DNA of 11,116 nt from Cephalothrix simula (Eukaryota; Nemertea; Palaeonemertea; Archinemertea; Cephalotrichidae): positions 1 through 11,116 of the forward strand of contig JAXIUW010208398.1 of NCBI GenBank assembly GCA_035591015.1, given 5' to 3'. Of the stretch, positions 1-9,200 are shown piece after piece. The notes below the pieces were generated by a model. The model worked only from the letters and a program-made list of their open reading frames with translations. It ran no database searches and was not told the DNA's origin. The position numbers and the translations under genes are program-made. The first letter of the stretch is position 1. Each line of letters begins with the position of its first letter.

Positions 1-23
1 ACTGGCCCCCATTTCTCACTGCA

Positions 24-136
24 TTTTCAGCCGATACCTCAGGTTGCGATGTGCGCGCCGAGGGGTCTTAAGGTCTCCGACCGTTATATTTTCAAATATT
101 AATAAAATATGAATTGAATTTTCGTTTTCAGCCGAT
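24..136 (+). repeat. Duplicated acceptor-site segment
   Basis: The 12-mer TTTTCAGCCGAT occurs at 24-35 and again at 125-136, exactly 101 bp apart. The second copy is the acceptor and first bases of exon a. The sequence between is AT-rich in its second half and gives no KIF13-like peptide, so the first copy looks like a decoy or an old tandem-duplication remnant. Confidence 0.55.
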
Positions 137-256
137 GATATGAGTACACCGAGTGCAAAAGAAGGCCTTCAAGCCGCTGGTATTAATTCCATATTGCCAA
201 AAGAACACGGAACAAAATTCATTACTTTACCTCTAGTCAAACATATCGAAAATGAG
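132..256 (+). CDS. KIF13: KIF13 exon a (first in window)
   Basis: The exon follows a TTTTCAG acceptor (AG at 130-131) and ends at GAG before the donor gtaagt at 257. It starts with two bases that finish a codon from the missing upstream exon and then encodes 41 residues beginning DDMSTPSAKEG and ending LVKHIENE. The INSILPKEHG segment is the clearest family mark. It ends in phase 0. This is the linker leading into the conserved post-stalk region of KIF13. The same 12 bases that span the acceptor (TTTTCAGCCGAT) also occur 101 bp upstream at 24-35, so the true acceptor was chosen by protein similarity and open frame. Confidence 0.87.
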
Positions 257-3200
257 GTAAGTCACTAGTCTGAACTTGTAGACTGGTTCCCTGTCTAGTT
301 TCTATGAAAAATGACTCCTTATTCAAAAACACAATACGGTCGGAAAATTGAAACCCACCAGTGGCTTTCGTAAAAAGGATATCTACCAGTGGTTTCGGAG
401 ACTATCGCGTATTTCCCCTATGTATACATGACGTCATAGTGGCGCCCTATGATGTCATACCACCATTTTTATGACGTCATCAGCACAAAAATATGACGTT
501 ATGACGTCATAGGGCGTTATTTTGAAAAATAAAACGTACCAAAGGTTCGCTGCTTTAAATTCCGTTTTTGCTATCTCTAACGATAAAGACTGTACTCAGG
601 AGCCATAATTCATTTTTTCGCCGCTAGGGGGGCACTACTATGACCTCATACAATTTTAATACCCAGATTCTTTACCTACAAGTCATTACCTATCCATCCT
701 TGTATAGTTTATGGGGGTAAATTCTATAATTTCCAAGAACATAGTTGGGGGTACATTATTATGAATGAAAAGCTAGTTTTCAATTTTTCCGGCCATTTGT
801 GTAATTGCATATTAATTTTTTTACAGTGTTGTGCCGTTGCATCGTGGGATTCCTCTATTCATGATTCAGTTTACTTAAACCGAGTCACGCCGTCTCCAGA
901 AAGAGTTTATCTTATTCTAAAAGCAGTTGTGCGAATTAGTCACCCCGCATCTATGGAACTTGTGCTACGAAAACGACTTTCAATAAATATTTATAAAAAA
1001 CAAAATATGATGGAGAAATTGAAAAAGCGCATGACAAAAAGCGTAAGTAAAATTTATGACGTCACACCTTCCCATAATGCACTTGTAAATTAAAGTTACC
1101 GCAGGGGCGGGCCGCGGTGGGGATATGTGGGGATACCGGGCTATAGTGTCCTAAAAATGGCCTGCCATAGCGGGGCTAACGTCGTTTTACCGTTTTTAGA
1201 TGTCCCCGCCATGCCGGGATAATGGATGTTAATTTTGAATTTTGGTCTCAGTTTTGCCACGATGGGGTGCTCTCTACCTATTTTGAGCAGAGTTTATCAC
1301 CTAGAACAGTTTAATATTTGACAATGTCACATAAACAGCATTTTGGTGCGAAATCCCCACCTCTTATGGGTGGGGCTAGCGGCATATAGAGGTGGGGTGT
1401 AGCAAATTTTACCGTTTTCATACCGTGGGGATATTGGATGGGTAACGTAGGTTAACGGCCTCCGCTATCCCCTACAGTCCTCTATGGTACTTATATAATC
1501 CCCGGATGAGCCCATATACCTCACCGCTGAGCCTTTAATAGAGATATTTAAATCTATCTATTTATTTTCATTTTTTTGGGTTTTTCCAGGAATTTCTCTA
1601 CGGATGCGGTGTCACGTACGAAGTTGTCTCTAACATTCCAAAAGCCTCGGAAGATCTTGAAGATCGTGAGTCATTGGCTCAAATTGCTGCTACTCAAAAT
1701 GAATCACAAACAACGATCGATGGTGAAACTTATATTGAAAAATACATAAAAGGTGTCTCTGCCGTCGAAAGTATTTTAACGCTGGATAAATTGCGCCAGG
1801 TAATAAATTTTTTGCTGAAATTTTGATATTGGCCCTCGCCCCGCGATAAATAATTCAAAACGGAAATAAAATTTTGTATTTTTGGTTTACAGGAAGTAGC
1901 GATAAAAGAACATCTTGCCGCACAGGGTAGGCCCCTGCGCAAAACTGCAAGCGTGCCAAATATTCACGGGGTAAGTCAACCATTTTTTTTTATTTCATGC
2001 AATATTTTAACTTGTAATGTTGTGAAACACTGTGTTAACACTTAAGACTTCAAATTATTTAATCTCGGTTGATTTTGGAGTATATATTAAAATCTTAATT
2101 TTGTAAAATGCTTTTGCGAACGAAGTGGCATTTTTAAAAGCATGTTTATTTACAAAAGTATAGAGTGTAGAGTGTAAAACGCTTTTTGAATTTTGCCTAT
2201 TTATAAATGCATGTTAAATAATAATCTTTTTTATACCCCAATTTAATTCATTAAGTTGAATTTTATTTTCAAGACTTTAGTTTATTTGCTTTATGAAAAA
2301 CCGACGATTTAGGGTTATTTTTTCGCTGTTTCGCCTGACCGGTCTCTGAGGGTTTTAGAATTCTTAGACCTCTAGTTCCTAAAAATAACTACCGGTAAAA
2401 ACGTAATGCCATGGCAGTTCATTTCATTGCCGCTAGGTTCGCTACAGTGATGACTCCAGGTACCATACGCATAGTGACCTCACAGTACTACAATGTAAAT
2501 TGCTTTTTATTGTCTGTCCAATCTTATAAGAAACTATTTTTGTTTTGGGTTGACAGTTTGCGTTTTATTTTTTTTTTTATGGGGGGGAGGGGCTCTTAAA
2601 ATTCTACTTAGGCCCAAACGCCTCAATTGAATATTTTAAAAATTTACTCGTTTTGCACCTCGGTAAATGTTGTCAAATCGTATCTAGCTTACAGACATGA
2701 TCTGGGATCTCACTGGTAGTGTAAAATCAACTGTCTCATCATCATTAAAAAATTGGGTAATTATTACTGAATGCCAGTTAACACTCTAACATACGGGTAC
2801 TTTCTAACATACGGGTACTATAGCTCTAATGGTGCTGGTTGCACGGATCCAGACGGATCGCTATTCTAACAATCTCTCCTTTGTGTGGGCTATGTGTGCT
2901 TGTAAAGGAAATCATCCTCTGTATTCTCGTTAAAAGGCACATAATTATCACTAACACAAATAGATGGCATTTGTTGATTTCTTTCAGATGACTCGTTCTG
3001 AATCATACACGCGTTTGCTAGACGACCAGGTATGACTAGGTGTCAAATTTTGGTATTGGTGTTAGATTATGAAATTTGATGTAATTTTTCCTTAGAATTC
3101 AATTCTTACCACCTTTATTACCGTAATTCTTACCACAATGATTTAAAATTTGTTCATATGAACATTTTGTTAACATATGAACATTTTGTTTACTTATGGA

Positions 3201-6200
3201 CGTTTTGTTAACATATGAACATTTTGTTCACTTATGAACACTTTGTTCAATATAATATGAATATTTCGAACACATGAACATATTCAAACTATTTTTTACC
3301 AATGTCGAAGACCAATGAACATTTTGTTAGCAATGAACTTTTAGTTAACATATTAACATTTCGTTTAAATATAAACATCCTGTTAGCCTATGAACTTTTG
3401 TTAACAAATGAACATTTTGTTAGCCAATTGTGCTTATGTGTTCATTTTGATAACATGGAAACAATTTGTTCGCTTGCGATGATTTTATTAAAATGTGAGC
3501 AATATGATAAAATGTTTACCTTTTGATAATATCATGAACATTTTTACCAAGCATTATATGAACATATATTATCATGTGAACATTTTATTTCATAATGTGA
3601 ACAATTTGTTAAAATATGTTTGCATATTCCTTTAAAAATCACATCTTATAAATATTTCCCTTATTCCGATAATGGTCGATAATCTAATCAGTTTATCAGT
3701 TTGAATGAATATTAATTTTATGACCGACATAAATCTGAAGAAATGTCTCCTTACGTTCATTTTATTTAGTTGCTTCAAACTGTAATACATCACCCCTAAA
3801 ATTTAAATGTTAAATTTTGCCCCGCTAGATTTACAAATCCTCTTTATTTATAAAAATTAAAAGATTCGAAATTGCAGATGGAATCCATTTTTAATTTCAC
3901 GCACAATAGCTCTTAGAAAATATATAGCTGACCCGCTGAATTGCAATGCCTATATCTTTGCTAATTTCCTTTTGCAATTTTGAATTTTCCAGTTTTTAGT
4001 TCATCCAGTTCAATTTGATATTATTTTAATTGTTCTTTTAAGATAGTTTATTGCTTATGTCTCGTTTTTGCTTTAGCGCAGTCGTCCCGGTGTGGCAGGG
4101 ATCATTGTCCGTAGGGACTTTGTATATTAGGAAGGACATTCATCCCTGGAGGGGACATTCATCCCTTGGCTTCTTTCGTCGTATATATACAAAGTATACA
4201 GCCCGGACCGGCATCCCTACCGGACAGGCATCCCTTTCACATCGGTACATGTACATGATTGTAATTTATTGAATTTCTTGTACCGGTGTGAAAGGGATGC
4301 CGGTCCGGGCTGTATACGAAAGAAGCACATGGATGAACACTGTGTATGATGTTATACAAAGAGGACAAAAATCCCTACGGACAATGATCCCTGCCACACG
4401 GTAGCGAGTTTTCGCAAAATGTACGAAAACCGAACTCGGGGTTCGAACTTCGAATTTCGAACTTGTTATAGAATAGATAGGTACAAGGGAAACAATTTTT
4501 TCACTCATAGCACTACCATTACAAAATCTACTCTTAACAGCCTAACGACATGACCTACATGGTCCAATTACGTCATTTGGCCTTATAAGTCATGCCGTTA
4601 GGCTGTTTGGGTAGAATTTGTTACGGTTTTGCCTTGGGTGAAAAAATTGCTTTCCATTCTATAACAAATTCGGGGTTCGGTAATGTAAAATTTTACAGTA
4701 AAAATTTTCAGCACAAACAATTTCATTATAGACTTTCCATATTTTAAGTGCAGTATAAGACAATAAATGCATTATTAGGTCGTGCATATTATGGCCTCAT
4801 ATTGTACTCAGAATAAGAAGGGATCTCCGATGAAAATACTACGTGCTCTTGAAATATAATATACAGTAAGGAAACTAGATGTTTAAATAGTACCTGAGTA
4901 ATTTACTCAGTGAGTGTACAATTTTACCTATACAGATTACTTGGTACTACCTGGAAGGTGACTTAAGGTTATCGTCGAAAATGTAGATTACTCCTGTAGC
5001 GTACAATTTTCTTTACCGTGTCTTTAAAAATTATAATTAGACTTTTTAATTTTTCGTGTTATACTATTTAGAAATAACCAAAACATTTCTTTAAAAATAA
5101 ATGTTCTTAATAAATGCAGTTATTTTATTATTTCTATAGATGAGGGCCGAAAGCGTAGCTGATCTCTCTCATTCTGACCTTGTCGGAAGCGTCGACCAGA
5201 ATCGACGTCGCTCAACAACAGATATGAAACTCGACACCAAATCACCACAGGACAAAAACGTCGTTCCATTCAACCAAGGTAACATTTGTGTTTAGTTCTC
5301 TTTTCCCTCAAAAGATGGCGCTTGTAACCTCTATCACACACAAAATCTTGATTTCACTGCATTACCCCGATCTTAAACTATTATCCGCTATAGTGTTTCT
5401 TGCTGTCATTATCAGGCACTTCTATATAGGGTGTTACGATAGTAGTATAGTCTGGGTTGTATAGAAAACGGAGTTGCGAAATATGGTTCAAGTGGTCGTG
5501 GAATCATTGGGGTCATTTTCAATCGATAACTAAGACATTTACAAGAAAAGACTCAATTGTGTGGGTAAGGATCCCACTTTAAGCAATAGGAAATAGGAAA
5601 ACTATATACATATTGGGAAAATGGGGGGGGGGTGATAAAAGTCCATTTTATACAACCCAGCCTATACTACTTAGTTTATCTTTATTTCAAAAATGAATAA
5701 TATCTTTTATCAAAAAGAATATCAGCTTTGGTTTTATAAGGATCTTTTTGAGGGGTAATTTAGACGGCTTTTTATGTAGCACATTTTTTAAAACTTTTTT
5801 TAAAATCCCAAATGTCCCGTAACTCCTTAAAAAAACTGAAAGCAATACAATGCACGTTTTTGCATGTTTTTATGCCATAGTGTATTTTGATTCTAAAATG
5901 TGTCGCTACTTGATAATCTGCAACGTTTGTTATAAAATATTGCCCTATGGAAAAAAACTAGAACCAGGGCGCTAATATACGAAATATCTACGCCATATAA
6001 TATTATGATATCTGATATCACGAGTGAAATTTTAAACGAGTAAAAACAAGTGTATTTGGCATCCAATTGAAGATCTCATCATGTGTTTTAATTGATTAAA
6101 TTAAATTTGAATTTAATTGCTAAAATTATATTCGAAAATATAAAATTTGAATAAAGACATTTTGTTTTTAAAAATTATTAACGAAGTGCTTTTTTCAATT

Positions 6201-9200
6201 CAAAATGTTTTTTTAAATATTATAGATTTTTTCAAATCATATTTTTTTCATTGTTTTTATTTATAAAGACGTTGCATTTCTTAACCAATAGAATCAAAAT
6301 ACGACTTGGTTGTTTGGTTCCCTTCTCACTTTATAATAATAGGAAAAGGAACCAGACTAACCACTGCCGCAGTGAAATCAATTTGTTGTGATCTAGGTTA
6401 GGTGTCAAATATGTCAAGCAAAAAGCTTCATTAAGCTCTGTTGGCCTCCAAAAGAGGTCTCTGCAATCTGCATGGCGCATTGTTTAAAGGGGATTCACAG
6501 CTCTTAGGCAATTCTACAAAGTGTATGCGTCTACCAAAGTCACATTGCACAGAATCCGGAAATGACGCACTGTCACGTGACCATTCACTTTATTCTCGTC
6601 CCCAGTTAATTTTTAACACCATTATCTCTTCATCGCCCTATTATGTACATTTATAACCCCAATATGTTTTATAAAAGGGTACAAGTTATTATCTCATCCT
6701 TATGATAAATATTTTAAAGTTTTTTGCAGATTTTGAATGATAATGTATCACACAACTGTGTCCACATAATGTTATATTATATTTATTTACCACTATGCAC
6801 CTTTCTAACTTTTGATAATACATTTATTCTAAAGATGATTTGTTATCTTGATCTAATTCTTGTTTAACAACACCGGGCGCTTTTCAAAATTCTTCTTTGA
6901 ACACAGAAAATGACTGAAAAAGGGGTCTTATGTGGAGCAGAATCAACTCTGTTTTATGGTTAACTAGTTTCGTCGCGTAATAACACTTTTTGAGAAGTGA
7001 GTGATGTGTTTTTACATATGCCTTCTTGCCGGATTCAGGAGACATAGTCTCAAGTATTTATTAACTACATTCCAAAACCGTTTAATGATTTGAAATTTAT
7101 CTACGATTAGAATAATTTTGGGTGTATCGTGGCCCCCTTTTTGATTATTGAAATCAGTCCAGTAACATTAAGTTATTTTAAGTTGTTAAACAAGATTTAT
7201 CAAGAGATTTTACCCTTATAAGTTATGTCAATTTTTGCAATATAGGAGAATAGCTGAATGAAATTTCCCCTAGCTTGAACCCCATCACTTATTTTAAAAC
7301 CATACTCTTCGTTACAGCTCGACCTAATTTTCTGAATCTTCGACCAAGCACATACGCCGCTTCCAAGTGTACGTGTCTGCCGTGACGTCATTAGTCACGT
7401 GCTACGCATGCGCTCTGCATGCACACATCCGTTTTTTAGTTTATTTAGCACTTGTTTTTTTATAGCGCGATGTTGCTTTTGTTTTTATAGCAGACACCTG
7501 TATGCTTGTGTCATTTGAGGTCATACATAAGGTCAAAGTTAATAAATGGCCAATAAGGAACTCAAATTATACCTCTTGTGACCGCAATTAACCCCAAAAT
7601 GCTTTATTTGTATCCCTTTGTCTTTTTAAACCCACCTTTCTTAGCAAAAAAAAATGTTTTAATATTTTTTAATTCATTATTTTATTCTAAAGAAAACACT
7701 TTTATGAATTTTTCTTGGTTTTTTCATGCAGGTGTCTGTCAACCACATAGGTCATGTGACCTTGTGGTTCGTCACATACTAAATTATTTTTCAGCGTCTC
7801 GCAACCTCCCTCTAGAATTTTCACTATTTTCAGTTTTGAGATTAACATTTTGTTTATTTATGAATGATTCCATGTTAAATTTACGTATAATAGATACAGT
7901 TTTGTTTATAATTTACATCAATTCTTGGTCAAATGTGAAAACTGTTTTAGTAGTATAGCAAAGACGCAGCGGACCCAACTGTATCGATTAGCTCTATCTG
8001 CTTGCTGTATCGATCGGATCAATCCGCCTGCTATATCGACCGGGTCCAACAGTCCCCTCCGCTACCTGTGTGCTGCAAAAGCCCACGCATACTACTATAA
8101 CTGAATAACTGGGACTAGGTGTGCATGTCAAAATTGATAAGCATGTTTTACTATGACGTACATGTACTAAAATTACTAACACATTTTCTTTTGATTATCG
8201 GAATAAACAAAGAGCTTTTTTGTTATTTGTCCTGTCTATTCTATCGTTAACAAAGGGTATCTTTGACCCCCGTTCTAATTAGATGTATGAAGTGATTTCT
8301 GATGTTGTATACGGAAATTTTAGTTGGTGATGGTTAAATTATTAGCTGTTTTAATGTAAACAAAGATCTATGCAGTGGGGCTAAACATATAGCATTTATT
8401 ATATAAAATGACGTCATAATATAAATGACGTCACGATAAAAATGAGGTAATTTTAAACAAAGGTGTCAGTTATGACGTCATTATTCCGCATTAAAAGAAA
8501 GTAGGGTTATGCATTAGACATTTATAATAAATAAGGACGTCATGTTAAAAAGATGACGTCATAGTTAAAAACGACGTCGTTTATGACGCCATCACATCTA
8601 CATTGACAGATAGGGGCTCTAACTATTATATTAAAGCATGTACTAACCAATGATTTTTTTCCTCATTTCTTCTTACTTTTTACTAAACATTTTACATTTA
8701 GACCCATAGGTACATGGAAGAGGGCATTTTTGGTCCATTTTTATCGGCAAAATTAGTTCTAGATTGACTGAAATATTAATGAATGCTTGCATGACCTTGA
8801 AATTTGACCTCGCATGTTTAATGCACATATAAAGATATTATCCCGCCTATTCACGCATGTTGCGCGAGGCAACATGTCATTATCCATCCCCTCTCCTATA
8901 TCCGCCAAATAAAATATTGATAGTCTATAGTTCATATGCATGCTAATAGGTGTCACAAGTAGATCATAGAACTTATGGGTCATAAATTAGTGTCATCCCG
9001 TAGGGCCAGTTTCCTATGATGTATGGATAAATTGTTAGGACGCTAGAAATGAGCCGAAAGTTCCCCCTCGCGTCTTCTAGAACGCTGGGGCCGAAGCCCC
9101 TTGACCCATAAATTTTCCAAAAAATGAGTTTTTGTCCGCTGGGGGCCCCAAATACTGCCCAAAACAAATGTTCAGAAAAATAACTTTCAAAAATTATTAG

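Larger units (their letters stand above)
3030..5139 (+). other. Intron between exons e and f, repeat-rich
   Basis: A 2,110-bp intron with gtatga and ctatag borders. It carries the 19-bp minisatellite, then plain AT-rich sequence (3616-4080), then two adjacent foldback elements (4090-4399 and about 4430-4680), then AT-rich sequence with a perfect 7-bp-arm palindrome, CTGAGTAATTTACTCAG, at 4894-4910. No coding sequence is supported. Confidence 0.75.

Noticed and set aside
761-1093. 110-residue open frame with an ATG start as a stand-alone gene
   Set aside because: The recognisable part is KIF13 exon b (827-1042). The residues before and after are intron read-through past good splice sites.
3302-3526. 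74-residue repetitive peptide (NEHFVSNELL-type)
   Set aside because: It is the translated minisatellite, intronic to KIF13.
3150-3615. CRISPR-like array
   Set aside because: The repeat units are directly tandem at 19 bp with no unique spacers, and the context is an animal intron.
4051-4508. Open frames on both strands (4051-4272 +, 4266-4508 -)
   Set aside because: They lie in the two arms of foldback element 1 and its flank, and share peptide pieces only because the DNA is palindromic.
7578-7958. 126-residue open frame, the longest in the window, with an acceptor-like TTTTCATGCAG inside
   Set aside because: Phe/Leu/Asn-rich translation of AT-rich DNA, with no family resemblance and no donor giving a KIF13-like exon in the needed phase.
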